The notes: generated from the sequence alone by a model not told the origin. A stretch of 64,000 bases of DNA from Pararge aegeria (GCF_905163445.1 NC_053190.1:10666501-10730500); one strand, 5' to 3'. Positions 19,646 to 30,698 are shown, counted from the stretch's first letter. Program-made: numbers and translations.

Positions 19646-20683
19646 TATCGTTATTTTAGAGATCGGAGTATGTTACATCGTTAGGCACCAAATCATATCC
19701 GTATCCGATCATATATTATGAGACATGTACACATTGATGTGGCTAAGGAATAGTCTACTTCTCGGCAATTGTAGTCCCAATACAGGACAGATGTCTCTTC
19801 TGTCATAGGAGCGAGATAAATGAGAATTAGAGCAAAGAGTTAGAACTTTGCTCCAACTCGGATTACTCATTGATAAAAAACAGATATGTATAAATAGCAC
19901 TATGTAGCGCATGTGAGAGACGCGGCACGGTGTTATATATCTCTGTTACGGCAGAATCATTCAGCCTAGTGAAAATCAATATTTGAATAAGTATAAAATA
20001 AGACCAGCTTTAAAATTTTACAGTTTTATTTCTGATCACTTTATATTGTTTTATTTCTCTGCGACTTTGTAGGCGTTCGCCTTATCAATAAATCTTACCT
20101 ATACCTACTTTCATCCGCCATTCTAAACACTATACTCGACTCACATTGGTAAATCGGCCGCCCGCGGTTTACTTTCTCAAGGATCGATCTATCAAATAAA
20201 AATCATAAACAACCACAAAATTTACTTTTCACCTTTTTTATTGGTATCTGTAGATTGATACATTGCATAACGTTATTACTAGATATTCAATATAATATCC
20301 GTAATCTATACATTTATTACTTAGCAACTTTGTTTTCGTCAAAAGATATCCATATAATTTTAACAAGTAATAAATTTGCTATGCAATTTATAAACAGATT
20401 ATAGAAATATTTAATATAGGACGCAAATATAAATAGTTACTATCTCATCCGAGCAACAATTGTTTTCAGTTTTCGTAAAAAGGCATTTTAAAACCCGTGC
20501 CTCCAAGAGCACGTGAAGCCGTCAGTCCCGATTATTATCACTAACATGTGATATTAATCGTTGAGGAGCCTGACTTAAACCATTATAAGCAAAAGTGTGC
20601 GACAATAATATCGATCGATACCGCCAAGGAGTTATGGAGCAGCTTAGTGACTCTATGCTCTTAATATATATGTATATATATAA
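19646..20683. other. No recognisable feature
   Basis: About 1 kb of AT-rich sequence. A 67-codon minus frame at 19709-19912 and a 68-codon plus frame into the TA repeat are unsupported. Confidence 0.5.
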
Positions 20684-20703
20684 ACTGGGCACCGGCTGCT
20701 TGG

Positions 20704-20739
<36 letters not shown>

Positions 20740-20753
20740 AGCCGTTGCCCAGT
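20684..20753. repeat. (TA)15 microsatellite inside inverted arms
   Basis: (TA)15 at 20707-20736. On the left actgggcaccggctgcttgg, on the right agagccgttgcccagt: actgggca.cggct pairs with agccgttgcccagt, so the microsatellite sits at the tip of an imperfect hairpin. Confidence 0.75.
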
Positions 20754-20957
20754 AGGGATATTATAAGGTTTAAGCTGATGGTATATTATAACATTGCGTA
20801 AGGTTGTTAGAATATATGTGTGCCAGTGTCCATAACCCGTTCACGTGAATAATATGTGGATTACTCTAGACACTGACGCTGTATAACATAATGCAATTTA
20901 TGTCCACTAGGGTCTTAACACGATTCCGTTTAGTTCCAAGTACTAGGGAGTTTTCCA

Positions 20958-21055
20958 GGCAAAGTTTGTTGTGGGCTTTTTAGAACAGGGCACGTTTGGA
21001 AACCTCCTAGCTTCAGTTGTCAGTTTATGAATTTGGTAATTACTATCATCCCACT
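20958..21055 (+). mobile_element. LINE-X 3' fragment
   Basis: ggcaaagtttgttgtgggct, ttttagaacagggcacgttt and ggaaacctcctagcttcag match the LINE-X copies at 33627-33936, 36500-36707 and 37366-37693. The aataaag tail is lost. Confidence 0.7.
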
Positions 21056-21221
21056 ACTAAGTAAAAATGAACTTATCAAAAGTGATTTCCGTAGGCTTTT
21101 AATAAAGTAATATTAAACTAAAAGGCGAAATGATATATGTTCCTATATATCCATGTAGTTAACATTTAACGTATCAAAATTTAAGATAAACAGCTAATTT
21201 TATCCACTTCCATATTTATAC

Positions 21222-21352
21222 TCTTTATTTGTACACTACTACAAGTAGAAGAAACAAAAGAAAAATAGAAAAACAAAGACAGAAGCAGAATACAAAATGC
21301 GGCCTTATCGCTTCGTAGAGATATATGCCAGGCAACCTTAGGAAGATGAGAA
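21222..21352 (-). mobile_element. LINE-Z 3' end
   Basis: actctttatttgtacactac (complement of a polyadenylation-type 3' end), a purine-rich agaaacaaaagaaaaatag run, then gcggccttatcgcttcgtag and atatgccaggcaacctta. I recognise the order as the 3' end of a common lepidopteran LINE; only this tail remains. Confidence 0.6.
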
Positions 21353-21364
21353 AAACAGACTGCG

Positions 21365-21725
21365 GGTGGTTCAAAGTAAAAATAGTTAGTGACACCATTT
21401 ATAACTTGAGAACAGATGGACCGATTTTCATTATTTTTGATTGTCGGATTTTTGTTAGTTCGGAATAGGATGATAAGTATTAAAATATCATATTTATCAA
21501 TAAAAAAGTAGATTTAAAACCAAAACAATAATCTAGCCGTTCATCTATATATAAAAAACGAAGTTGCGTTAGTTACACCATTTATAACACAAGATCGGGG
21601 CCAATTTTTATGATATTTTATTTTTTGGATATCTCTTATCGTCGAGAATTGGTTGATAAGTATTAAAATATAACATTCATCAAAAAAAAAAAGATCCGCG
21701 GTACGAAGTTCGCCGGGACAGCTAG
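21365..21725 (+). mobile_element. Helitron-like element plus partial copy
   Basis: The second unit (21540-21725) runs tctatatataaaaaacgaag, gttagttacaccatttataa, cgagaattggttgataagta and ends gatccgcggtacgaagttcg, ccgggacagctagtt, a classic layout for a Helitron-like family. The first unit (21385-21520) has the same interior (gtgacaccatttataacttg, aataggatgataagtattaa) but lacks the end, so two units lie in tandem. Confidence 0.75.
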
Positions 21726-21832
21726 TTAGTTATAAAACACAACTCACAGCTCACTTCATGTTGTCTATGAACGAAGAACGGTTGATGTGAGACCTATAGA
21801 GAGCTACATTAATTCGGCATAAGATGAGCTGT

Positions 21833-22030
21833 ACAAACTGGAAAATGTTAGTGTGGTGAACATGAATGTTTTTCAGTGTCTGGGTGTTTATCTGTATATT
21901 ATAAGTATTTATGTGTATTATATTCATAAAAAAATATTCATCAGCTATCTTAGTACCCATAACACAAGCTACGCTCACTTTGTGGCTAGGTGGTGATGTG
22001 TGTATTGTCGTAGTATATTTATTTATTTAT
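21833..22030 (+). mobile_element. SINE-A copy 4, 5' truncated
   Basis: The tRNA-like head is missing; it begins at caaactggaaaatgttagtg and then keeps gaacatgaatgtttttcagt, gtgtctgggtgtttatctgt, cagctatcttagtacccata and gatgtgtgtattgtcgtagt, with the tatttatttat tail. Without A/B boxes it cannot be transcribed from its own promoter. Confidence 0.9.
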
Positions 22031-22700
22031 AGCTGCACGTATAGTACTTTGCAAAGACATTGTGATGTAAAAAATATTAAGGCGAAACGTTATTCGTGGG
22101 GACAACTAGTAATACCATAAATATTAAAAAAAATAATAACCTTATATATATTTTAACATATCATAGATACATAAACAACAGTGAAAACTATTACAAGTCG
22201 TCTTTATTGTATACTTTATTGATATTGAAACTGTTGGCAGAAGCTTACTGTTACTAACTTGTGATTATTAATAATCGTTATTGTACTTTTGATCCTAAAA
22301 AACGTTTTAATATGCAAAATACTCACAGGTTCCCCTTGAACACCTGTGCCGCAACATGCCCTGATAAGGCGGGACCTTATTGGACACGTGTCGCGTATAT
22401 CGGTCCAGGGCCAAATTCGTCATGATATAAAAGTGTTCGTGGACTCCTGTTAACAATTTTTTATAGTTCTAATTGACATACCATAGCAGCCTGCAACATT
22501 TTTTGTATTAGTATTGGAAGCTTGATATTAATAAATATTTTATTTATTCATTACAAAGTAAACTTTGTCACGTCTTCGACAATGAAGCATCTTTCACATT
22601 TATAGCATTAGACGACAAACGATACTGTACACGTGGACGATTCGGACGAAAAAGGTAAATTTTGATAAAAAGTGAAATGAAATTTGTCCGCGTTGTAACA
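22031..22700. other. No recognisable feature
   Basis: Unclassified. Between 22320 and 22440 a GC-richer stretch (cacctgtgccgcaacatgcc) was examined without result. Confidence 0.5.
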
Positions 22701-22796
22701 GGATTTTGTTGACCATTTTAATTCAGAGCAGCTCCCAAAGGAGTCGCTGCGATCCATTTCCTGGTTCTACTTATTAAAAATATTTCCATTCTTTCC
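22701..22796 (+). repeat. Unclassified repeat P4, copy 1
   Basis: Aligns with 41338-41438, same orientation: ttttgttg.ccattttaattcaga, a C-rich then ggagtc/ggactc block, gatccatttcct/gattcatttccta and atttccattctttc/atctccattgtttc. SINE-B at 22801 begins immediately after. Confidence 0.55.
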
Positions 22797-22800
22797 CCAC

Positions 22801-23103
22801 TTTTTTTTTTAAATTATTTAACAACACCAATAACACTGGTGGTAAATGATATTGCAGTCTTAGATGGTAGCGGGCTAACCTTTTAGGGGTAAAGACATTG
22901 TATTACTACGCGGCATCTTACTGGAACGCTAAATCGCTTGGCGGCACGACTTTGTCGGTTGGGTGGTAGCTAGCCACGGCCGAAGCCTCCCACTAAACCA
23001 GACCAGAGAAAATTCAGAAATTATAATTTTCCCCAATTGCCCCTGCCTGTGAGTTCCACTTAGAAGACGTGAGCGCTCACCACTCCGTCATCGACGGTCG
23101 TCA
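22801..23103 (-). mobile_element. SINE-B near full-length copy
   Basis: Minus orientation. Starts with the poly-T/A tail (t10), passes attgcagtcttagatggtag, gggctaacc, ctggaacgctaaatcgcttg, cggcacgactttgtcggttg, gccacggccgaagcctccca, aaccagaccagagaaaattc, and ends with ctcaccactccgtcatcgac (A-box side). Part of the B-box region is deleted (cctgcctgtgagttccactt). Confidence 0.85.
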
Positions 23104-23146
23104 AAACAAACTCAAGTAACAGATTATCAACATCTACATCATTATC

Positions 23147-23400
23147 CTGAAATGGAACTGGGCGGGTCACATATATCGAAGGGAGGACGGGCGGTGGAGC
23201 CGAGTGATTCTGGATTGGCAACCGCGCACTGGACACAGAAGCATTGGCCGACCACCAGCTCGATGGAGAGATGATATTGTAAAGGCAGTAGGGAAGAACT
23301 GGATGCAGCTAACCAGCAATAGACCGAGATGGCGTGCAAATGAAGAGGCCTTAGTCCAGCAGTGGACTGAGATGGCTGATGATGATGATGATCATTATCA
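23147..23400 (+). pseudogene. RTE-type LINE polymerase C-terminus and tail
   Basis: Open frame reads LKWNWAGHIYRREDGRWSRV, then QPRTG..S.GRPPARWRDDI, WMQ, ALVQQWTEMADDDDDH. This is the C-terminal end of RTE-clade polymerases in Lepidoptera; the run of D codons is the (TGA)n 3' tail that is characteristic of the clade. Extensively 5' truncated; the frame happens to remain open beyond the tail to 23488. SINE-B lies 43 bp upstream. Confidence 0.85.
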
Positions 23401-24146
23401 TATGAGGTATTTAGAGCTTATAGTCCCTGCATGCTGCTCCATTACGGGTTGCTTACATGACATGAAAGTCACGAGAACAAGGGTTTAACTCACAGAATTC
23501 AGAACGTACAGAAACCGTGTACACGATTTATATTGAAGCACCAAAAAACACTCCACTATAGTAGTGTTTCTCGAACAAACGGTGAGTCACTTCATACCAT
23601 TTAACAGTTGACAGTCAATATTTAACCTTTAATTTTCTGAACGTTTACCATAAAATGGGAAAAGTTGTGAGCTAGCAACATTTTGCAACAAGTTGTGAGG
23701 TAAAACGAGACGTGCGTGGGGCGTTTTCACTGTTTTGGACACAATGAACTGCATACAATAATGGCTGAATAAGAATTCTATATGTTCTTAATTCAATGGC
23801 TTAACTTGCTCCCCAAGATAAATCTTAAAGTTCGAAACAATGTATAAAAACTTACGCATACGCAAGTCCTTAGTCAAAGTTCTTGAACACATGCCCAAGT
23901 GTCTCAGAGTGCACATCAGAACATCGGTCCCGGTTATAATCACTAAGTCACAATAATTATCTTAAGCCAATATTCGGACAGCGTAGATGCTCTAAACCTC
24001 TTTCTCTCTCTCTTCTTCCTCTATGTCCTGGAGTCGTGTGCCCAATGGTGGGAGACTAATAGTCTGAAGAAGATGGTAATGAAATCCTCCAGTAAAATGC
24101 AAGTCAGTGTACCGATCATTTAATGTATTTAAATATTCTTTCGAAA
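23401..24146. other. No recognisable feature
   Basis: A pyrimidine-rich ctctttctctctctcttctt run is at 23998-24017. The 87-codon minus frame 23992-24255 extends into the following SINE-C and is not a gene. Confidence 0.5.
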
Positions 24147-24344
24147 GCATCATTTTTAACAACCTATTACCGGCCCAGTACCAGGGCACGGGTCTGAAAA
24201 AAGGTTTTGACCGGAGTCCACCACGCTGACAAAGTGCGGATTGGGAGACTGCCACACTTAATCGGTCATTATGGAGAAATCTTAGGCATACGTGTCTTAA
24301 AATGCAGATAGCCTACGCGAGAGTTGAGTGCCGGGATTCAAAGG
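24147..24344 (-). mobile_element. SINE-C copy
   Basis: acctattaccggcccagtac, cagggcacgggtctg, gttttgaccggagtccacca, cgctgacaaagtgcggattg, then at the promoter side gagtgccgggattcaaag (decayed B box on the minus strand). Confidence 0.75.
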
Positions 24345-24657
24345 GAAAAAAAACTTTATTTTAACCAAACTATGATATTACTGTCGTACTTTTTACCCTA
24401 GAAAATACCAAGGGCACAGAAATGGGAAGTAATGTACACGATAACTTACTAGGATTCCAAGATAACCCTATTCCGACAATAATTGCGGTTTATGTAGCAA
24501 TTTCCTCATGTCGTAGTATGTTTATTTTACCATAGCTAACCCGTTATACTACCTTGCGGCAATAAGTTATGGTTTATTTAACACAACAACAAATTATTAA
24601 TACGTAAGTAGAACTTTGATGTAAAAATAATATCCAACATCGTTATTATACATTGTC
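24345..24657. other. No recognisable feature
   Basis: About 310 bp of unclassified sequence, no landmark seen. Confidence 0.5.
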
Positions 24658-24815
24658 GGACTTCATATTATGAATGCAAAAGTGTATCTGTTTATATTTT
24701 TATTTATTACCTATTGTTCTGCTCAACCTCGGAACCGATCGTGATGAAATTTGGTGCAGAGATAGCTATCATCCAGGAGCAATCACACGGGTTAAATAAA
24801 TAACTTTTGTTGCTT
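24658..24815 (+). mobile_element. Helitron-like element, degenerate
   Basis: cttcatattatgaatgcaaaagtgt is a decayed family 5' end; ctcggaaccgatcgtgatga and aatttggtgcagagatagct are typical interior blocks. No 3' end remains. Confidence 0.5.
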
Positions 24816-25136
24816 GTAAACTTTGTAGTTTAGCCGGCAAAGAAATCTAAAAAACTCTTTTTTTAGATTTCTTTTAGTTATATTGCAACGTCAATACACA
24901 ATGGAATTTAAAGAATTGAAAATCGATTAAAACATAAATAAGAAACAAACTAGGAAGATAACACAAAATAATAAAAACCATTCTGATAAGTATGTGATAG
25001 CAAAAGACTTACTTATGATTATGCATGTATGAAGCGCTTTCCACTACTTGAGCTCAGAAAGTGTCGACGTGTATCTGCTTAGGTGTGCAGAAAATCTCTT
25101 ATATGAAACTTGATATGGAGATCAGTTGTCAGCATT
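24816..25136. other. No recognised element
   Basis: agaaatctaaaaaactcttttttt|agatttctttt at 24840-24875 is a small inverted repeat (agaaatctaaaa / ttttagatttct). The rest is unclassified. Confidence 0.5.
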
Positions 25137-25220
25137 CATCATCATCATCTTCAGCCTGTTCACATCCCACTGCTCGATACAGATTGCGCTCTCATAGGAG
25201 TGTTTAAGAGCATACGGGGA
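25137..25220 (-). mobile_element. SINE-C-like fragment
   Basis: catcatcatcatcttcagcc, tgttcacatcccactgctcg and ttaagagcatacgggg correspond to 9344-9420. The RTE insertion at 25227 starts directly to its right and may have cut it. Confidence 0.55.
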
Positions 25221-25226
25221 GATGAG

Positions 25227-25605
25227 CTTTAACGATCATAATCATTTTCATGTCAACCAATAGTCGTCCACTGCTGGACATAGGTATTTTGTGAGTCGGT
25301 CTTACAACGCTTGTGTCTAGCGACTCCCTGAAACTCGCTTGATGTCATTAGTCCAACGTCCATCGGTTCTCCGAGCTATATGCCCCGCCCATTGCCACTT
25401 TTGATTCGTGGCTCTTTGAGATATGTCGGTAACTCTCGTTCTTCTACGGATCTCTTTATTCCTGATTTGATCACATAGCGATACTCCAAGCGTAGCTCTC
25501 TCCATCGCCCGCTGAGTTACCCTGAGCCTTCTTATGAGGTACATAGTTAGCGACCATGTTTCAGAGCCATAGGTCATTACTGTCAACAACCCCTTTAACG
25601 ATCAT
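25227..25605 (-). mobile_element. RTE-type LINE insertion with 13-bp target duplication
   Basis: Minus-strand coding at 25317-25589 gives TYGSETWSLTMYLIRRLRV, TQRAMERATLGVSLCDQIRN, EIRRRTRVTDISQR, KWQWAGHIARRTDGRW, then TNDIKRVSGSR and a stop. Relative to the copy at 23147-23400 a block of about 23 codons after DGRW is missing. ctttaacgatcat flanks both sides (25227-25239 and 25593-25605), identical at 13 of 13 positions: a target duplication proving one 5'-truncated insertion of 353 bp, relatively recent. The 3' tail is (atg)-poor: aatcattttcatgtcaacc on the plus strand. Confidence 0.9.
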
Positions 25606-27463
25606 TAACACATTTGATTAAAAATAACCGGGGCCGACGGTTTAACGTGCTCTCTATGTTCTGTCCAACTTTCAGAACTTTTTCTTTCAAACTGTATATT
25701 TCATAACAGAGAAAAACAATTGGTAACTGATAATTTTCGACCCCACCTGGAAGTACCCAGCTGTAATCAGTTGTCAAACAATAAGGCAAATATCAGACGA
25801 GTTTAGTACATCAATGTTAGTTAAAGATCACAGTAAAGTACTTAGATCTATTTTATTTTTAACCAACCCTGCTGCTTAATATATTCGGTCAGAACGGAGC
25901 TCGTCTTTCGGATGCAATATTTCAAAGCTACGCATAATAAATTAAAAGAGATTAAAATCCCTCCCTAGATGTGGCTATTCATCGCGTGTAACATAACAAC
26001 AATGAATATGTAGACTCCATTGTTTCGGCAAAAGCTGAAATATATCAACGGAATGGTAACTGCGTCTAAATTAACCACACAACCCATATACTATGTTATT
26101 ATTCGAACTAATAAAGCATTTTGGGGTAGGTACATTTCGATATGGTTGTTAACATAAGATTGTATATCTTAAAAAATATATAGTACTGCTAAACTTAAAA
26201 AAAAGGATTATGGAAATTGAGCGCACGAGGTAACTTGGTATAGCCAACTTGACAGGAGCGGGTTATATCGAGTAAGTTAAATTATACAAGTACGACGTAG
26301 TTTCTACGTAGTGACGTAGTGCATTTTAAGATATGGCGCTGAGTTATTTGAGGGTCGAATAAGTGGAAAATAATTATTTCTACGCAGGACCTTATATTTT
26401 GATTTATTTGGATGATTTTACTAAAATTCACCTATTAGTTTTCATTGAGTTTTATTAAACAACCATTTAAAACGAATCTTGAAAATAAAATTAAGTTTTT
26501 AACAATACTTTAATCAGAGTGGACATAAACAACGACCGAATTATTTATGGACCACATTTTTGGATGTTGGTAGGTACGATTTTTGGATATCGTTAATCAT
26601 TATACAAACATTATATAAAAAAAATTAATTAGTTATTTATTATTAGCACGTTTTTCCGTGGCGAACTTTTCATTTATCAATTTTCTTGCAGTTCCAGTTT
26701 TAAATAAATCAACCATACTGCACACAAACGAAGTACCTAACTAATTTTTTATTCAGTATCTGATGAATGATTAGAACAATGAAATGAAAATGATTCACAA
26801 AAACTACCTAAATAAACCACGAATATCTTAGTTCAAAATCCACAATCAAGAGCTGTTAAATGAATCAGGCTAACGCATCTTTTTTTCCTTTTCTGAAAAT
26901 ATATAGAATAAACAGTACATGAATATTACCTATAATTTGAAACCTAAAGAAGTTATGTTTGGTGTAGAAGCAAACGTAAAAATTCAATCATTTCAGACTT
27001 ATATCTATTTTCATAGTATTTGAAGAAAATATTGAAACATGTAGGTAAATATTACGGAATTCCAGATTGTAGATTCAAACACAAGCATCCAGTTTGTATT
27101 GAATTTTGTGCAATGCTATCCCATCTTATCCCTTTGTTTGTCTAGTTTGAGGGAATTCGGGCGAGTATCCGTACGTTCGAGATTTAGGCAACAGTAGTGA
27201 ATTTGCTTGTGCATATCTTTATCTAGACTTTGTTGTACACAAATCTGAAAACTAAACTGAAATGGCTGATCTTAACGGAGTACTGTTTATTTCAAGCTTC
27301 CCTTGGAAAAGGATATCACTAATTATAAAGCTGTGAGTTTCGTTTAGTTAAGAGATTTATAAGCTTGCTGTTGCCCGAGCCGCATTTATTACGGTTTTTC
27401 AAAATCCAAACCCATTTAAAATCCAATTGACGGGTAGTAGGTGTATTATATATATATATATAT
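25606..27463. other. No recognisable feature (1.86 kb)
   Basis: The longest empty stretch in the left half. A 64-codon minus frame at 25595-25789 is not supported. Short direct repeats of gtagt/cgtag near 26290-26325 and a (TA)8 run at 27447-27463 are the only items noted. Confidence 0.5.
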
Positions 27464-27608
27464 GTGTTTATTTGTGTTTACTTGCGCTTTATATTATTCA
27501 TAAATATATTCAGCAGTCATCTTAGTACCCATAACACATGCTATGTTACTTTGGGGCAAGATGGCGATGTGTGTATTGTCGTAGCATATTTATATTTATT
27601 TATATATA
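27464..27608 (+). mobile_element. SINE-A copy 5, 5' truncated
   Basis: Keeps the 3' half: attattcataaatatattca, gcagtcatcttagtacccat, gggcaagatggcgatgtgtg, tattgtcgtagcatatttat. It follows a (TA)8 microsatellite that may have grown from the middle of the SINE. Confidence 0.85.
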
Positions 27609-28146
27609 TCGAAACGCGAACGATACAAGCAAGTAGAGCCCTTAGCAGTAGGTACTTTTCTAATAACTGATTTTCCGAAAACTGAAACACAAAATGACGT
27701 TGAAGGCTGCCGTTTGAAAGGGCAGGTATAAATTCCGGGAATCGCACCTTGCTGACACCTAAAGTGAAATAAATAGTCTGAACTGGCGTTGCGTGCCTCG
27801 ACGCCAGCCGCAGAGAGCCCGGGTGCTATATTGTCGTTTCCAATCTGACCTTCGCTTTATTTTTATGAAAACATTACTCTTGAAGGTGGGCTGCCGTAAC
27901 CATTACGAAAAATAAAACGCATTGCATGTGTCTGTTTTTAAGGGCCAAACTTCAAAAAGTACAAGGGAAGGATTTATTGAAGTCTATTGAAGTTATATAT
28001 ATTTATATCAGTTATCCATGTATATAGTTATTTATTAAACGAATGGATTGTTGTTCGTGAAAAAATCCGATACATATAACAATGTATTTTTTTATACACA
28101 AAGGAAATCTTTACGCCTGACAGAACTCAATAATTCATTAAAGTCG
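27609..28146. other. No recognisable feature
   Basis: A GC-richer patch near 27785-27830 (cctcgacgccagccgcagag) has no open frame and no repeat landmark. Confidence 0.5.
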
Positions 28147-28242
28147 TACTGGGCCAACGTGGTTGACTACGGCCTAAACCCATCTCATTCTGCCAGAAGA
28201 CCTGTACCTAAAGTGGGCCGGTACTGGTCTGGTAATAACGAT
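28147..28242 (+). mobile_element. SINE-C fragment
   Basis: tactgggccaacgtggttga, ctacggcctaaacccatctc, attctgccagaagacctgta and gtgggccggtactggtctgg. Same orientation as 9521-9630, opposite to most other SINE-C pieces. Confidence 0.7.
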
Positions 28243-28548
28243 ACACAAAGCCTTCTCCAAAGCTTCTCATGGCTCTAAAAAACTAAGTAATAAAAAATTT
28301 TAGAACATCGTATCATTTGGTTATCAATGAAAAAAAAAACGTGTTAGGCATATGCGCATATTATTAGTAGTTTGCTTGCTGTCTTGGCTTACATAAAATA
28401 TTTTATATAAATAGATTATGAAAGCTGTATTTTCTACATGTTAAGGATAGACCATATCGGATTGGTGACGTGCAATTTCTTTGTTGCTATTTACATACAA
28501 CATTCTCTTGTATTTATACAAATTGTATTCTTTTACGTTCTCGCTCTG

Positions 28549-28648
28549 CTCGTAAAACATTTAACAGAATATCTCGCCATTGGTGTCCTCATTTTCATTT
28601 CAGACTTGGGTCCGTTTACGATCGCAGCTTGATCCACTAATCCGTCAT
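28549..28648 (+). repeat. Unclassified repeat P5, copy 1
   Basis: Aligns with the reverse complement of 62522-62622. Shared: cgtaaaacatttaacagaat / cataaaacgttctacaaaat, ccattggtgtcctcattttc / ccgttggtgccctcattttc, atttcagacttgggtccgtt / atttcaggctaaggtccgtt and tacgatcgcagcttgatcca / tacgatcgaagcgtgataca. Both give a translation near GVLIFIS.LGPFTI, so a coding origin is possible; the second copy has a stop inside. Confidence 0.65.
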
Positions 28649-29020
28649 AAACTTGCGCAAATTAAACCTTCGTTAAATCCTTTTCGCAATCACAGTTCCA
28701 ACGTAGGTACGATTCTACGGTTCGTCCTTTTGTTAAATCACCCAGTATAGAGAAAATACAGATAACGTAAGTAATAATATTGAGTAACGTTTTTGTAGGT
28801 TTTTACTACAAAATGTTAGAACAATGGAACCCTTAAAAACCTTTGTTGTTTTCTTAGGTGCTTGTATCTTAGATATTTGTATGGATACTTTTACCATATT
28901 CTTTTAAAATATGTGGACGCGGATTTAATTAAAAATTTGCTAGAATTGGTTATTGCTGGGAGTTAAGATGTGGAGACATCAATTACTTTTTTAAACGTCA
29001 TCAATCTAATCCAAGCCTCA
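28649..29020. other. No recognisable feature
   Basis: Unclassified AT-rich sequence. Confidence 0.5.
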
Positions 29021-29096
29021 TAATTACCAACTCATTGGCGAGCGACCACAGGGTATCCTGATGAGGAGGTCTTAGGTCCACCGCGCTGGCAAGTAA
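29021..29096 (-). mobile_element. SINE-C fragment, strongly diverged
   Basis: aattaccaactcattggcga, ccacagggtatcctgatgag and ggtccaccgcgctggcaag follow the SINE-C order with many changes. Confidence 0.45.
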
Positions 29097-30001
29097 TTGA
29101 CACTATCTTCTAAGGAATGGTAAATGTTTGCCTTATTACACGGTTGATTTAATAATTTAAGCATGACACCAAAATTACTTTTTTAGTCATTAAATAAAGT
29201 TTGCCTAATATTTGTATTACTTAATAAAAAAGTGAATTTCACATTGAACTATGCAAACATTTTAAGACCGTTAAGTTAAAGGACTACGAGGTTTTAAAAA
29301 TCCTCTATAACTGAGGATATCGCCATCATGTTGTAAGCGTCCTAAAGCTATAAACAATTCTCAGAAAAAACCTTAGTATTTACATTATTACTATACCACC
29401 TAAATCAACTCTAAGGTCTTGCTTAGCTCGGTAAATAATAATATATTTGGCGAGTCCAAATGTAAATGACGCTTCCAAAATAATTTTGCGAAATCGCAGT
29501 TGCGTCTTTTCTTGAATTTTCCTTCGTGATGGAACCTAATGCGATCCTTGAAGAGGCGCAATTTGAGTAAAAATGAGAGGCGGGACAATAAAATGCGGAT
29601 TTTTAAGAGTATACGAAAACAAATTGCGACTCGTAGCATCCGCGACTTTGCCAAGAGATGAGCTTTATACCCTACCATTGTACTTCTTTTATACGCCATT
29701 CTATAAAACTTTTATAAATAAAACGAGTGACTTAGGATGTTCTTCAAACTTAAGATATTATGATATTATTTTTGGTTTCTATATTTTGTGCTTTAAAGGT
29801 GTTAATGTTTTTGAATTTGAATTTGTATAAGATTATGTAGACGCATAAGTAGTATTATATACTTTTACCCTACCTTGATTCTTGTAAATTACAGAAGTGG
29901 GATCACTTATGCATTCTCATTAATTATAACTTAAATATGATATTAGTTGATTATTTTTTAAATCATGTTGTTGATGTTTAACATAATGGATAAAATGGAC
30001 C
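29097..30001. other. No recognised element; overlapping open frames
   Basis: Frames of 99 (29400-29699, minus) and 85 codons (29573-29830, plus) overlap on opposite strands; neither translation is recognised. Composition at 29440-29660 is a little richer in G+C than its surroundings. Confidence 0.4.
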
Positions 30002-30136
30002 TTACAAATATACGTGGTATAACGGCGGGAACAGATGCGTAGTGTTTTGTCACACCTTAACTAATGATCCTGATCCACCTTTAATTTACTGTCAGAGTGT
30101 GACAAAACACTAGACGTTATACTAAGTTTATTTGTA
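30002..30136. mobile_element. MITE with 16-bp inner arms and diverged outer arms
   Basis: Perfect inner pair tagtgttttgtcacac (30040-30055) and its complement (30097-30112). Outer arms tacaaatatacgtggtataa (from 30003) and the complement ending 30136 match at about 20 of 24 positions. A TA at each boundary would fit a Tc1/mariner-type target site. The interior is only 41 bp between inner arms, with no coding. Confidence 0.7.
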
Positions 30137-30698
30137 TGCAGCAGTTTTATTGGAACAAAATAGCATATTTTCTTAATTACTTTATTTGTAAGAAATGGGA
30201 CAAGTAGTAGGGGTAACATAGGTTAGTCCTCGCGAAGATTTGTTGGTGAGATGTAATTGGAGATACGGTCACGACCACAATCCACCAGGGCACTGCCATC
30301 CTTTGCAGACTATTACTTCGAAGTATTACGGTTAGTTTTGCTGTGATTTCTTTCTTTCACAAATTGTTAGGTATTTGGAAATTTCTATTTTTCCATTGCC
30401 ACGGGAAGTATATTGCCCTTGCCTTGCAAAGTACACTTTCTAAATAACAAAAATAGTTGTGTCGTTCTGCGTTTTAGTCAGCATGCTATTCTCACTTACC
30501 TAAACCTCTGTAAAGTTTTCTTTGTTTAAGTACACTAGTTATTATATCAATGATTCAATCAATGTTTGGGGAATTTTCTAGTTTAGGGGTCAGGATTTCA
30601 AAAATTTATCGTATTGTTTTTTCTTATAAATATTTTCTACTTTCTATTTTTTCTTTCTAAAACCGGCTCAGTCGAAGACAGACAAAAATTCATACATT
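30137..30698. other. No recognisable feature
   Basis: Unclassified. A 60-codon AT-rich frame at 30614-30796 was discarded. Confidence 0.5.

Noticed and set aside
29400..29830. Overlapping open frames of 99 and 85 codons
   Set aside because: They are on opposite strands over the same DNA and neither translation shows a recognisable pattern.
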